Positions 34,193 to 43,957 of a stretch of 64,000 nucleotides of DNA are shown piece after piece; the first letter of the stretch is position 1; every line of letters begins with the position of its first letter. Origin of the DNA: Brenneria goodwinii (GTDB lineage Bacteria > Pseudomonadota > Gammaproteobacteria > Enterobacterales > Enterobacteriaceae); NCBI RefSeq assembly GCF_002291445.1, contig NZ_CP014137.1, positions 2,852,001-2,916,000 of the forward strand. Direction: 5' to 3'. The position numbers and the translations under genes were made by a program. The notes under the pieces are model-generated. The model had not been told where the DNA came from. It saw only the letters and a list, made by a program, of their open reading frames with translations, and made no database searches.

Positions 34193-35845
34193 TTATTTAT
34201 AAACAATCTCGCCCTTTGGTTGATAGGCGGCCGCATCCAGCGGCGAGTTTTTCTCGATATATTGTTTCAGCACATCCGCATCGATAAATCCGGTATTCAC
34301 ATAACCAGGGAGATTATCAATGCGTGGATACGCATCCCCGCCCATAGCGTTAAAGTTCAGCGTGGACATCCGGTAGACTTTATCCGCCTGCAATGGCTCG
34401 CCTTTAATTTTCACATCCTGTACGCCTTTACCGTCCGCCGTCAGACTGACGTTAAGGAACTGCGCATAGGCGCCGGAATCCACAACCTTATTCGCCACCA
34501 CGGCCAGATACTTCTCAACATCACTGCCCTTCATATCCACATAGACCAGCGTGTTGGCGAACGGCTGCACTTTCAGCACATCTTTATAGGCAATATCACC
34601 GGACTCAATGGAATCACGTATGCCGCCGCCGCTCATTACGGCAAAATCGGCATTGGCGCGTTCAAGCTGAGCGGTCAACACTACCCGGGCCAAATTCGTT
34701 TGGTGAAAACGAACCTGATTGCGATCGCCTTCCAGTTTGCCTTTGACGCTTCCCACTTTAACGCCAAGCTGCTCGTGGCCTTTTTCCTGGAACGGCGTCA
34801 ACATTTTCAGCATTGACGAATCCTGCTGAATTTCATGCGTATAGAAAACCCGTTCGCTTTTGCCGTCTGCCGTTTCGACGTTTTTCTTCAGGTTGACCGG
34901 GATCAGCTGATAGTGTTCCAGCTTCAGTTCGCCATTACGGAAGGTGAAATCCGCACGGCCGACATATTTGCCCCACTCGTGAGCCTGAACGATCCAGACG
35001 CCATTCTGCCGGTCAGGCGCACAAGGCGTACCCGGCACATAATCCACCTGTTTTTTATTCTCGCTGGCCATACAGACCGGATCCTGCGAATGGCCGCCGA
35101 CAATCATATCCAGATAGCCCGCGGGTATGCTGCGGGCCATTTCGACATCGCCAGGCGCATTGGAACCGTGATTACCGTCGTCATAGTGGCCCATGTGCGT
35201 CGCGGCGATGATAACGTCGGGTTTCTCGTTTTGACGCAACGCTTCGACGACCTGCTTCACTTCCACGGCGGGCTTACGAAATTCCATGTCGGTAAAATAT
35301 TCAGGATTGCCTAATTTGGCCGTGTCGTCGGTAGTCAGGCCGATAACCGCGATTTTAACCCCTTGCTTGTCAAATAAGGCATACGGCTTAAATAACCGTT
35401 GATTGGTGCTTTTTTGATAAATATTGGCGGAAAGCAGCGGGAAAGTCGCCCATTTCTCCTGCTGTCGCAGGACAGAAAGCGGATTATCAAACTCATGGTT
35501 GCCCAGCGCCATGGCATCGTAACCGACCATACTCATGCCGCGAAAATCGGGTTCGGCGTCCTGTAAGTCCGATTCTGGAACGCCCGTATTGATATCCCCG
35601 CCGGAAAGCAACAGTACGCTGCCGCCTTTACTGGCGACCTCCTGACGAATCTGGTCCACCAGTGTTTTTTGCGCCGCCAACCCGTATTCGCCATAATCGT
35701 TGTGCCAAAAATGCCCGTGGTGATCGTTGGTATGAAGAATGGTGATGGAATAACTTTTATCTTTTTCCCAAGCCATTGCGCCATACGGCGCCAACACCAG
35801 GGATATCGCCAAAGCGCATCCCAGTGTTTTTATTGAAAAACGCAT
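34193..35845 (-). CDS. ushA: Bifunctional UDP-sugar hydrolase / 5'-nucleotidase
   Basis: A 550-residue periplasmic enzyme (E. coli UshA 550). Signal peptide MRFSIKTLGCALAISLVLAP with cleavage after AMA. The metallophosphoesterase domain has HTNDHHGHFW, GGDINTGVPE and MALGNHEFDNP; the C-terminal substrate-binding domain begins about residue 360 and contains AVMSGGGIRDSIESGDIAYKDV. It degrades UDP-sugars and nucleotides for salvage. Its place beside ybaL matches E. coli, although fsr is not between them here. Confidence 0.96.
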   Translation of the reverse strand: MRFSIKTLGCALAISLVLAPYGAMAWEKDKSYSITILHTNDHHGHFWHNDYGEYGLAAQKTLVDQIRQEVASKGGSVLLLSGGDINTGVPESDLQDAEPDFRGMSMVGYDAMALGNHEFDNPLSVLRQQEKWATFPLLSANIYQKSTNQRLFKPYALFDKQGVKIAVIGLTTDDTAKLGNPEYFTDMEFRKPAVEVKQVVEALRQNEKPDVIIAATHMGHYDDGNHGSNAPGDVEMARSIPAGYLDMIVGGHSQDPVCMASENKKQVDYVPGTPCAPDRQNGVWIVQAHEWGKYVGRADFTFRNGELKLEHYQLIPVNLKKNVETADGKSERVFYTHEIQQDSSMLKMLTPFQEKGHEQLGVKVGSVKGKLEGDRNQVRFHQTNLARVVLTAQLERANADFAVMSGGGIRDSIESGDIAYKDVLKVQPFANTLVYVDMKGSDVEKYLAVVANKVVDSGAYAQFLNVSLTADGKGVQDVKIKGEPLQADKVYRMSTLNFNAMGGDAYPRIDNLPGYVNTGFIDADVLKQYIEKNSPLDAAAYQPKGEIVYK

Positions 35846-36544
35846 TAAAATCTCCGTGTCTTAAAAATACCCATGTAGAAAAACTTTACCTGAGCAAACG
35901 CGCAAAGCGCAATGACGAGTCATGGGCGGAATCGCCATCGTTCGGGCGCTAACAACTCATCATAGACGCAGATTATAAAGAACACATCGCGGGCTGTTCT
36001 CCGCCTGTCTTCAGGTTGTCACGAATTTTTCATAATATAGATTGTTCGTCCAAATAATTGGTCGTCAGGCCTTTTATTCCCTATTTTCTATGGTTCCCGA
36101 TTGGCTGATAGCATTTTTTTATTGAACGGCCGGATAAATCGTAAGGTATCCTCATTAAGAAGCAAGCTTCCTATTGATAATTACGCATGTTTATCAATGC
36201 TTATCTGAGGAAACTATGTTTAAATCTGTGTTATCATGAGAATATGCTGATAAGCTAACATTTTTAGCAAAATACCAGTTTTTCCCAAGCAACATTTCTC
36301 CATATACAATAGAATTTATGTGTACCCAATAGATTTCAAAGTGTGGAAAGGCGGCAACAGAGCGACAAATTGGTCGGGAACGAATTTGCCGGTGAGAGAC
36401 AGGATGTCTTTCATTAATCCCGATGAACTTACACCCGTAAGCGCGTTGAGGAAGTAAAAGAAAGCCAACATACCTACAGTTTGAAAGTTGAAAGGGATAA
36501 GAAGTCCGCTCATTCACGTTTCATACATGGTAAAAGGAGTCGGG
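35846..36544. other. AT-rich 699-bp gap between ushA and ybaL with a repeat copy
   Basis: The first 470 bp are markedly AT-rich and hold the divergent ushA and ybaL promoter region; I recognise no gene there. A minus-strand frame of about 107 codons at 36194-36517 has no recognisable motifs. E. coli encodes fsr in this interval; here it is absent, so this could be a deletion scar or foreign AT-rich DNA. The right part is a repeat copy described separately. Confidence 0.6.
36317..36501. repeat. Dispersed intergenic repeat, copy 3 with terminal inverted repeats
   Basis: The left end reads TACCCAATAGATTTCAAAGT and the right end, as its reverse complement, TATCCCTTTCAACTTTCAAA, so the ends are imperfect inverted repeats around a 145-bp interior. 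The interior differs from the other copies but carries a minus-strand stretch ending HTLKSIGYT that is created by the repeat end. A MITE-like element is plausible. Confidence 0.6.
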
Positions 36545-38230
36545 ATGCATGCTGCAACACCTCTAATTTCAACGATTGCCGGAGGGCTTGTTCTTGCCTT
36601 CCTTCTCGGTATTCTGGCGAACCGCCTGCGCATCTCCCCTCTTGTCGGCTATCTTGCCGCCGGTGTGCTCGTCGGTCCCTTTACCCCAGGATTTGTCGCT
36701 GATACCTCACTGGCGCCGGAGCTGGCCGAACTCGGCGTCATCTTGTTGATGTTTGGTGTTGGTTTGCACTTTTCTCTGAAAGATCTTATGGCGGTAAAAT
36801 CGATCGCCATTCCCGGCGCGATTGCCCAGATCGCGGTAGCGACGCTGCTTGGGATTGGGCTTTCCTCCCTGCTGGGCTGGAGCCTGCCGAACGGCCTGGT
36901 ATTCGGTCTCTGTCTTTCCACCGCCAGTACCGTTGTCCTATTGCGCGCGCTGGAAGAACGTCAGCTTATTGATAGCCAACGCGGTCAAATCGCCATCGGC
37001 TGGCTGATTGTAGAAGATCTGGCGATGGTTCTGACGCTGGTTCTGCTGCCCGCCTTCGGCGACATGATCAGCTCGGAACATGCCGATACCAGTAAGCTAC
37101 TGCGCGATCTGGCGTGGACCATCGGTAAAGTTATCGCTTTCATCACATTGATGATTGTCGTGGGCCGCCGCCTGGTTCCCTGGGTGCTGGCCAAAAGCGC
37201 CAGTACCGGTTCCCGCGAACTATTCACGCTGGCGGTGCTGGCTATGGCGCTGGGGATCGCCTTCGGCGCGGTAAAACTGTTTGACGTCTCCTTCGCCCTG
37301 GGCGCGTTCTTCGCTGGCGTCGTGTTGAATGAGTCGGAACTCAGCCAACGAGCGGCGCACGATACGCTGCCGCTGCGCGATGCCTTTGCGGTACTGTTCT
37401 TTGTTTCCGTCGGAATGCTGTTCGACCCGATGATTCTGATTAACGAGCCGGTGGGAGTACTGATTACGCTGGCTATCATCATCTTTGGTAAATCAGCCGC
37501 CGCCTTTATGTTGGTCCGACTCTTCGGTCACTCCAAGCGGACGGCATTAACCATCTCGGCCAGCCTGGCGCAAATTGGCGAGTTCGCCTTTATTCTTGCC
37601 GGGCTGGGCATTGCGCTGGGGTTGCTGTCCGAAGAGGGGCGCAGCCTGGTATTAGCCGGCGCGATCCTCTCCATCATGATCAACCCGGTCCTCTTTACCC
37701 TGCTCGAACGTTATCTGGCTAAAAATGAAACCATCGAAGAACAGATAGTGGAAGAAGCCATTGAGGAAGAAAAACAGATCCCTGTCGATTTGTGTAATCA
37801 CGCCCTGTTGGTCGGTTACGGACGGGTTGGCAGTCTGATCGGCGCCAGACTTCATCAGGAAGGTATTCCGGTCGTGGTAATAGAAAATTCACGCGCGCGC
37901 GTCGACGCACTGCGTGAACAAGGCATCAAGGCGGTGCTCGGTAATGCGGCCAAGCCGGAGATTATGGAAATCGCCCGGCTGGATTGCGCGCGGTGGTTGC
38001 TGCTGACGATTCCAAACGGCTATGAGGCCGGGGAAATCGTCGCGGCCGCGCGTGAAAAACGCAGCGATTTAGAAATTATCGCCCGCGCCCATTATGATGA
38101 TGAAGTCAGCTACATTACAGAACACGGCGCCAACCAGGTGGTAATGGGCGAGCGGGAAATTGCCAATAGCATGATTACGCTGCTCAAGCTCGAAGACGTA
38201 CCGGCAACGCCGCAGGAATGCCCCATCTGA
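36545..38230 (+). CDS. ybaL: Kef-type cation:proton antiporter YbaL
   Basis: A 561-residue CPA2-family antiporter (E. coli YbaL 558). The start at 36545 has AGGAG five bases upstream and begins MHAATPLIST as in E. coli; an upstream TTG lies in the repeat element. Membrane domain 1-390 includes RISPLVGYLAAGVLVGPFTPGF, CLSTASTVVLLRALEE and AIGWLIVEDLAMVL. The C-terminal TrkA-N/RCK domain begins about 415 (GYGRVGSLIGARL) and binds nucleotide for gating. Confidence 0.94.
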   Translation: MHAATPLISTIAGGLVLAFLLGILANRLRISPLVGYLAAGVLVGPFTPGFVADTSLAPELAELGVILLMFGVGLHFSLKDLMAVKSIAIPGAIAQIAVATLLGIGLSSLLGWSLPNGLVFGLCLSTASTVVLLRALEERQLIDSQRGQIAIGWLIVEDLAMVLTLVLLPAFGDMISSEHADTSKLLRDLAWTIGKVIAFITLMIVVGRRLVPWVLAKSASTGSRELFTLAVLAMALGIAFGAVKLFDVSFALGAFFAGVVLNESELSQRAAHDTLPLRDAFAVLFFVSVGMLFDPMILINEPVGVLITLAIIIFGKSAAAFMLVRLFGHSKRTALTISASLAQIGEFAFILAGLGIALGLLSEEGRSLVLAGAILSIMINPVLFTLLERYLAKNETIEEQIVEEAIEEEKQIPVDLCNHALLVGYGRVGSLIGARLHQEGIPVVVIENSRARVDALREQGIKAVLGNAAKPEIMEIARLDCARWLLLTIPNGYEAGEIVAAAREKRSDLEIIARAHYDDEVSYITEHGANQVVMGEREIANSMITLLKLEDVPATPQECPI

Positions 38231-38265
38231 GGTTAGACAGGCGGGTGGGAACCCCGCCTATCTAT

Positions 38266-38406
38266 ATACCAATAGATTTCGAGTCGCAGACAAAGCGTTG
38301 TCGTTTTGAACAATGCGAAGCGTTGCCCCTTTACCGGCGAGGCCCAGGAAAGGGCCAAGTAATTAGGCAGCCAACGCACCTGTAACTTGAAAGATGAAGG
38401 GCATAC
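38266..38406. repeat. Dispersed intergenic repeat, copy 4 (longest)
   Basis: About 140 bp between the convergent ybaL and bcsZ genes. It starts ACCAATAGATTTCGAGT and ends ACTTGAAAGATGAAGGGCAT; the inner ends TTTCGAGT and ACTTGAAA are near-inverted repeats. Its left interior is homologous to the copy at 15404-15540. Convergent genes end at its edges, so it may provide 3'-end structure for both. Confidence 0.75.
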
Positions 38407-39413
38407 TAGCGGATTGCCCACCACGCCAGCAGATGCAGGCTGGCCGAATAATAATCCTCTTCCACCAGCAGCCGATCGCTGACCAGCTTATCCTGCCCCA
38501 ATGTGATATCGCGAATCGCCATCATTCCGCCGGTGAGCGGGTATTCCGCCTGTTCGCCGGTGGTAACATTGACCCATGCCGGCGTCTTTTCGCGCATAAA
38601 GCGCTGCCAATAAAGACGAAACGGCGCCATTGCGCGCCCGTCTATCCGCGCCCAACGCAGATAGAGCGGAATGCGCACCGCATCGAAACTAAAACGGGGC
38701 GGCCAGCCGTCGGCCGGCGTCATCTTTCCATCGGTGTTCAGCGTCACCCAGTCGGCAGGCAACGGCGGCTGACCGAAATTCATCCGGCTCAGCAGGCGCA
38801 ATGCGTCCTGCTGCAGGTCAGACCACACTTTCAGGCGGCTGTCGCGATAGAAAGCCTGCCAGGCCGGAAACAGGAAATAGGACGGATTGAGGTTGACAGA
38901 GTCGGTGTGATTAAAGCCGTTCATGCCGGGCAGCATGACCTGGTAGCCGGCAAAAGCGACTACCGTATGCTTGATCAGCGCCGCCTGGATCTGACGCGAT
39001 TCGACGCGATATTCCGGCGTCTGCCATTTATCCGCGGCCAGCAGCAACGCCCACGCAATAAGCGTATCGCCGTCGGAGGCGTTGTTTTTATCGGTGACTT
39101 TCTCCTTTGCGGCCGGATCGTAACGCCAGCAGAACAAACCGCTTTCCGGCTGATACAGCGTGTTTTTGGTCCAGCGCCACAGGCGGTCGAAGGTGGTCCG
39201 GTCATCATTGAACACCGCCAGCAGCAGCGTGAACCCCTGCCCTTCAGTATGACTAATATTGTTATTGCCGGTATCCACTACCCGGCCTTCCGGCAAAACA
39301 TAGCGCTGCTTAAACTGGCTCCAGCCGTTGTCCTGCTCCTGAGCCAGCGCCATCCCGGACAGCACCCCCCATAGCAGCAATAACGAAATGCCTTTCATCC
39401 ATCGTATGGGCAT
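38406..39413 (-). CDS. bcsZ: GH8 endo-1,4-beta-glucanase of the cellulose operon (BcsZ/CelY type)
   Basis: A 335-residue secreted glycoside hydrolase family 8 endoglucanase. Signal peptide MPIRWMKGISLLLLWGVLSG with cleavage near ALA. The general acid Glu sits in SHTEGQGF (about residue 57), the family signature in ASDGDTLIAWAL, and the base Asp in RFSFDAVRIPLYLRW. It is much more like the Erwinia CelY endoglucanase than E. coli BcsZ. Such enzymes trim glucan chains during export. Last gene of the bcs operon; a downstream internal start at 39398 is an alternative. Confidence 0.9.
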   Translation of the reverse strand: MPIRWMKGISLLLLWGVLSGMALAQEQDNGWSQFKQRYVLPEGRVVDTGNNNISHTEGQGFTLLLAVFNDDRTTFDRLWRWTKNTLYQPESGLFCWRYDPAAKEKVTDKNNASDGDTLIAWALLLAADKWQTPEYRVESRQIQAALIKHTVVAFAGYQVMLPGMNGFNHTDSVNLNPSYFLFPAWQAFYRDSRLKVWSDLQQDALRLLSRMNFGQPPLPADWVTLNTDGKMTPADGWPPRFSFDAVRIPLYLRWARIDGRAMAPFRLYWQRFMREKTPAWVNVTTGEQAEYPLTGGMMAIRDITLGQDKLVSDRLLVEEDYYSASLHLLAWWAIR

Positions 39414-39431
39414 GTCAGTCGCTCCCTGGCC

Positions 39432-39926
39432 TTACAAGCCGCCTTTATAGAGGAAAATTAGCGTGCGCTCTGAAACGTTAGCCGATTGCCCGCGCACGGC
39501 GACATGCGGATGACCGCCCTGGGCCTGCAGCCATTCGCTGTAGACGCCTTCCAGCACGCAGGAGAAAGCCCGACGCCAGCTCCGCTCTTCGTTATGCGGT
39601 GCTTCGGACGACAGCAGCATCGGCCACGCCTGATGCAGTAGGGTCAATGCCTGCTCCGCCGGTTCGAGCCTGACGAATCCCCAGTCGAATTCGGCCAGCC
39701 GCTGGTTGATGCGATCTTCCAATTCGCCCAGCGTCAAACTGGCGGCCAGGGGATAGCGACGGGCAAAATGTTTACCGGCCAGCCGCAGAAAGGCGCTGGC
39801 GTCGGCTTCATCCGCATCGGAAAAAATGCCGGCGAACAGAACCTGTAACAGATCCTGCCAGCCTGGCTTTTGCTGTTTGTACTGATAATACTCAAGCTGC
39901 TGCGCCACGGGGTCATACGCTTGCAT
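39432..39926 (-). CDS. bcsD: Cellulose synthase subunit D
   Basis: A 164-residue BcsD protein, the periplasmic cylinder-forming subunit first known from Komagataeibacter that organises nascent glucan chains into fibrils. Recognisable features are LQVLFAGIFSDADEADASAFLRLAGKHFARRYP, LGELEDRINQRLAEFDWGFVRL and HNEERSWRRAFSCVLEGVYSEWLQAQGG. No signal peptide is evident, as is usual for the family. It lies two bases after bcsC. Presence of bcsD marks a type I operon, unlike the E. coli operon. Confidence 0.9.
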   Translation of the reverse strand: MQAYDPVAQQLEYYQYKQQKPGWQDLLQVLFAGIFSDADEADASAFLRLAGKHFARRYPLAASLTLGELEDRINQRLAEFDWGFVRLEPAEQALTLLHQAWPMLLSSEAPHNEERSWRRAFSCVLEGVYSEWLQAQGGHPHVAVRGQSANVSERTLIFLYKGGL

Positions 39927-39928
39927 AG

Positions 39929-42900
39929 TTATTTCCCATCCAGTAAATACCTGAAATAGACCAATGCCGTGCTCTCGGAATAATCACCGAAGGTATCGTA
40001 GCCGGCCTGTCCGCCTATTATCATGTTTTTATTGAGTTTATAGCTTCCCTCGGCTTTCAGATTATAGCCAATGCCGCTCTGACTCTGGCCGGAATACCAG
40101 GCTTCCGTGCCATAGCCGGCGGCCACCAGCCCTTCCAGTTCAGACTGCAGCGCCGGATCATTCGGGAAATACGCACTCTCTTTCTGAGAGTATGATTGAT
40201 AACCGACGGCTCCGCTGAGTTTATAGTTCCAGTTGTCGTATTGCTGGCTGTATTCCACCGGGAACGACACGCTGACGTAATCCTGCGGGCTGAAGTAGCC
40301 GCCCTGGCCGTAGCTGAAATAGCTCAGATTTTTGGAGAAATTCATATAGCTGACGTTGACGCCCAGTTTCAGTTCCCGATCGTCATAGCGGTAAGGGCGA
40401 ATATACATGCCCGATGAAGTGGTCAGCCCCTTATTGCTGGCGACGTTATCGCCGAGGTAGCTGTAATAGCCCAGGCCGGTATAGAAACCAGCGTCGCCGT
40501 TGTCATAGCCAAGATTGACGCTGCCGCCGTTGCGCGTGACGGCGCCCCATTTTTTCCCGCTGAACCTGTCGCGCACGCCGACATACGACAGCAGGCTATC
40601 GGTCACCGGCCGCCGCTCGGCGTTCAGGGTCAGCGTGGTGTAGTCGCTCAGTTTCGGCGACCACTGCGCCCCCCCCACCAGCGTGTTCGTATCCTGGCCC
40701 AGCGGCGTGGTGCCGATATCCGTTTTATAGCTGTCGCCGGCCAGCGCCAGATTTAGCTCAACGCCGTTGGCCTTTTGCGCGCCGGGCGAGGCGGCGTTGA
40801 AATCGTTGGGGCCGAATGTTTGCGCCGTGGTGACGTTACTGTCGGCCAGCTGTTTAGCTATATAGGCTTCGCTCGCCGCGCTTGTCGCCGCCAGACATTC
40901 CGAGGAGGTGGAACTGACCGCGCAAGTCGTATCCTGGTTGCTCTTTAGCGTCTGGTAGTTGGTATCCGCGGCTACGGCGGCCTGAGCGGACTCCGTCGCC
41001 GCCTGCGCAGAGGCGGCGGTTGACGCTTGCGCCAGCTGTGCTTGCTGCAACGCGCCGGTGCCGAAACGGTTGCTGGTGGTGCCGGTCGGCGTGCCGGCAT
41101 TCAGCGTTAACGGCGTGACGGTAAAACTCAGGCGCGAGGTATCGAACGGCACGCCGGACAGGCTAAGCGGCGCTTTGGCCTCGGTCAGCTTGCTCAGGCC
41201 GTTTTCCCCGTCGCGCCCGCGCACGCTGACGTTGCCCTGCGCCCAACTGGCCTCTCGTCCCTGCACTTCGTCCAGCAGGCGATCCACCTCGCGCAGCGTC
41301 GCATTCTCCGTATTGGCCGCTGCGGTCTGCGTCGCGCCGCTGGTCAGATCGTAGCGGTTTTCCGCCTGACGCGGCGACAGCTGCCAGGGTAGAATCTGAC
41401 CGTAAGCCGACGAACTGCGGCTGGTGCGGGTCTGCTGGTTGATAAACGGGTTGTCGGTTATCGGCAAACCGGCGATGGTTGCGTTGCTGTCGGCGCCCTG
41501 CAGGCCAATCATCTGCCCTTTGGCCGAACGCAGCAACGCCAGCGCCTGTTGACGATCGCCTTCCGCCTGCGCCACCCGCGCCGCCAGCAGCAGGCGTTCC
41601 GGCGTGCGCGGTCCGCTCATACCGGCCATCAGCGTTTTCGCCCGCGCCACGTCGCCATTGGCCAGCGCGACGTTCACCGCGCCTTCGCGCGCCTGCTGAT
41701 TTTGCCCATCGCGCCGCAACAGGTAGTCGTAGACCTGACCGGCTTCCCGATTCATTTTGCCGGACTGATACAGACGGCCCATCGCCAGCATCAGATCATC
41801 GTTCTGGGGATCCTGCTGCAGGGCGACAATCAGTTTGTCGTATGCCGAGGCGTATTGCCCCTGCTCGCGCAGTCTGTCCGCCTCGTTGATGATCGAGCCG
41901 GTGCGCAACCGGCTGATATCCACCGGCGAACTGCGGCTCTGGATGGCGGGATTATTCAGCCAGGCGTCGGCCTCTTCCGTCAGACCAGCCTGATTCAGTA
42001 CGTTAAGCTGAGCGGCATAATCGCCGGCGTTGCCCTGCACGCCGCTCTGCATATTTTGCCGCACCAGGCGCACCGCGTTTGCGTTGTCGCCGGCCTGCTG
42101 CAACGCCAGCGCCAGGTTGCCGAGATCCGCCGGCGCGCCGGGCGGCGTTCTGGTCAGTTCATGCAGAAGCGCGGCCGCCGCCGGCTGATTGCCCTGCTGT
42201 AAGTAAAGGCGAGCCTGCGCCATCCGCTGATTGAATTCCACCCTCCGGGCCAACGCCGCCATTTCTCTGGAGCGCCGGCTCGGCGCGATGCGCGCCATCA
42301 GCGCGCTGGCCTCCGCCCAGCGTTCATTATCAGCGGCGAACAGGGCGGCCACGTACAGGCTTTCACCGGAGACGCCCGGCTGCGCGAGCGGCGCCACCAT
42401 CGACTGAGCCTGCGCGTCGTTGCCCTGCTGTTGCAGAATGCGGGCGATATCCAGCCGCACCCAGGGATTGGCCGGTTGCCTTTGCTGCGCCTGTCGCAGT
42501 AGCGTCAACGCGCGTTCGGCGTTGCCGGCCTGCAGCGCCAGCGCGGCATCGCGGCGCAAAGGCTCGACGCTGGCGACGCCTGAAGAACTCTGCGGCCGCA
42601 AACTGACGGGCAGACTTTGCAGCACCTGCTGCGCTTCCGCCGTTTTCTGCTGCTGTTGCAGGCTGTAGTACAGACCGAGGCGCGCATCATTGTTCTCCGA
42701 TGCGCCGGCAAGAATGTTGCGGTAAGCCTGTTCGGCCGCCGCCGCATCGCCTTTTCGCCGCAGCAGGTCGGCCCGAAACAGTTGGGCGGCGATGCCGCGT
42801 TCGCCGCTTTGCTGGCTGAGCGGCGCGCTGAGGGCCAGCGCTTCATCCAACGCGCCGCTGGCCGCGGTCTGTTTCGCCTTGTTGAGCTCGCCATAAAAAC

Positions 42901-43933
42901 GTGCGTCCTGCGCCAGCGCCACCCAGCGCTCGCGGTTCGGCCCGCCGATGTTTATCGCCTGGTTAAGGTAATTCTCCGCGCCGACGAAATCTTCATTGCG
43001 CAGCGCGATAAAACCCAGCCCGGCCAGCGCATCGGCATCCTGCGGCTTCTGCGCCAGCAGCGCCTCGAACTGGCTCTTCGCCGTGCTCAGATCGCCGCTT
43101 TGCAGCGCGGCGTACCCCTGACCAAGACCGATACCCGCCAGATTGCGTTCATAGTGCGCCAGGACGTCCCGATCCCCAGGGTTACGCTGCTGGTAGTCAC
43201 GATAGAGCGATTCATCACCGGCCTGCGGCGTCATCCACAGCAGAGCCTGCTTCAGAGCGGGATCGGCCCCGTCGACGTTCTGCGCCGCCAGCGCGGCCAA
43301 ACGGTTGACCCCGTCGCGCCGGGTCGTTTCGTCGTAGGTCAGAATACGCGCCAGCGCGAGCTGGGCCGTACTGTCGTCAGGGTGCGCGGCCAACCAGCGC
43401 TGCAGACCGCTGATAGCCTCCGGCCGCGAAGCGGGGAGACCGGCCATCGTCTGATAATATTCGACCGCCAGACTATCCAGCGGCTGCGCCCCTTTAAACA
43501 GGGCGCGATAGCTTTCAATGGCGCGAGCAAAATCGCCCTGGGCCGCTAACTGACGGGCTCTGGCCAGTTGCGCGGGAGGTATCGACGTCAGGGCGCGCGC
43601 GTTATCCAACCTATCCAGCCTGCTGTCGCCCGGCGACAAGGCGGCGAGTTTCTGGCGCCAGGACTGCGCCGCCGCGTTGTCGCCGTTTTGCTGAGCGTAC
43701 AGCGCCAGCAGGTACAGCGCATCGACGTTATTCGGTTCTACTTCCAGAATCTTATTTAAGGACTCATTGGCCAGATCGCTATGCGCCCTTTCGTGCCAGT
43801 ACGCCGCCTGATCCAGCAACGCCTTAATCGCCGGACTGTTCTGTGCGGCCACCGCCATGACTGGCAGCATCAGCATGCTCACCATCGTCAGATAGCGCGT
43901 TTTCCGCCTCATTTTTTGTTTCGCTTTTATCAT
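39929..43933 (-). CDS. bcsC: Cellulose synthase operon outer-membrane export protein BcsC
   Basis: A 1334-residue periplasmic TPR scaffold plus outer-membrane beta-barrel. Signal peptide from about residue 9 (RRKTRYLTMVSMLMLPVMAVAA). TPR repeats run from about 30 to 780 (for example ALAGLGFIALRNEDFVGAENYLNQAINIG). The barrel begins near 1060 and ends in FRYLLDGK with an aromatic near the terminus. An Ala/Gln/Ser-rich stretch of about 80 residues (roughly 958-1040), with two cysteines, separates the linker from the barrel and looks longer than in E. coli. It exports cellulose made by BcsAB. Confidence 0.92.
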   Translation of the reverse strand: MIKAKQKMRRKTRYLTMVSMLMLPVMAVAAQNSPAIKALLDQAAYWHERAHSDLANESLNKILEVEPNNVDALYLLALYAQQNGDNAAAQSWRQKLAALSPGDSRLDRLDNARALTSIPPAQLARARQLAAQGDFARAIESYRALFKGAQPLDSLAVEYYQTMAGLPASRPEAISGLQRWLAAHPDDSTAQLALARILTYDETTRRDGVNRLAALAAQNVDGADPALKQALLWMTPQAGDESLYRDYQQRNPGDRDVLAHYERNLAGIGLGQGYAALQSGDLSTAKSQFEALLAQKPQDADALAGLGFIALRNEDFVGAENYLNQAINIGGPNRERWVALAQDARFYGELNKAKQTAASGALDEALALSAPLSQQSGERGIAAQLFRADLLRRKGDAAAAEQAYRNILAGASENNDARLGLYYSLQQQQKTAEAQQVLQSLPVSLRPQSSSGVASVEPLRRDAALALQAGNAERALTLLRQAQQRQPANPWVRLDIARILQQQGNDAQAQSMVAPLAQPGVSGESLYVAALFAADNERWAEASALMARIAPSRRSREMAALARRVEFNQRMAQARLYLQQGNQPAAAALLHELTRTPPGAPADLGNLALALQQAGDNANAVRLVRQNMQSGVQGNAGDYAAQLNVLNQAGLTEEADAWLNNPAIQSRSSPVDISRLRTGSIINEADRLREQGQYASAYDKLIVALQQDPQNDDLMLAMGRLYQSGKMNREAGQVYDYLLRRDGQNQQAREGAVNVALANGDVARAKTLMAGMSGPRTPERLLLAARVAQAEGDRQQALALLRSAKGQMIGLQGADSNATIAGLPITDNPFINQQTRTSRSSSAYGQILPWQLSPRQAENRYDLTSGATQTAAANTENATLREVDRLLDEVQGREASWAQGNVSVRGRDGENGLSKLTEAKAPLSLSGVPFDTSRLSFTVTPLTLNAGTPTGTTSNRFGTGALQQAQLAQASTAASAQAATESAQAAVAADTNYQTLKSNQDTTCAVSSTSSECLAATSAASEAYIAKQLADSNVTTAQTFGPNDFNAASPGAQKANGVELNLALAGDSYKTDIGTTPLGQDTNTLVGGAQWSPKLSDYTTLTLNAERRPVTDSLLSYVGVRDRFSGKKWGAVTRNGGSVNLGYDNGDAGFYTGLGYYSYLGDNVASNKGLTTSSGMYIRPYRYDDRELKLGVNVSYMNFSKNLSYFSYGQGGYFSPQDYVSVSFPVEYSQQYDNWNYKLSGAVGYQSYSQKESAYFPNDPALQSELEGLVAAGYGTEAWYSGQSQSGIGYNLKAEGSYKLNKNMIIGGQAGYDTFGDYSESTALVYFRYLLDGK

Positions 43934-43957
43934 TACTGGTACCTGCGCTTAGGCTGA

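Noticed and set aside
36194..36517. 107-codon minus-strand frame between ushA and ybaL
   Set aside because: Its sequence is partly made by the repeat element and shows no domain features.
40196..43759. Many long frames opposite bcsC, bcsB, dnaX and other GC-rich genes
   Set aside because: They are antisense or shifted shadows of well-supported genes with Arg/Pro-rich composition typical of non-coding frames.
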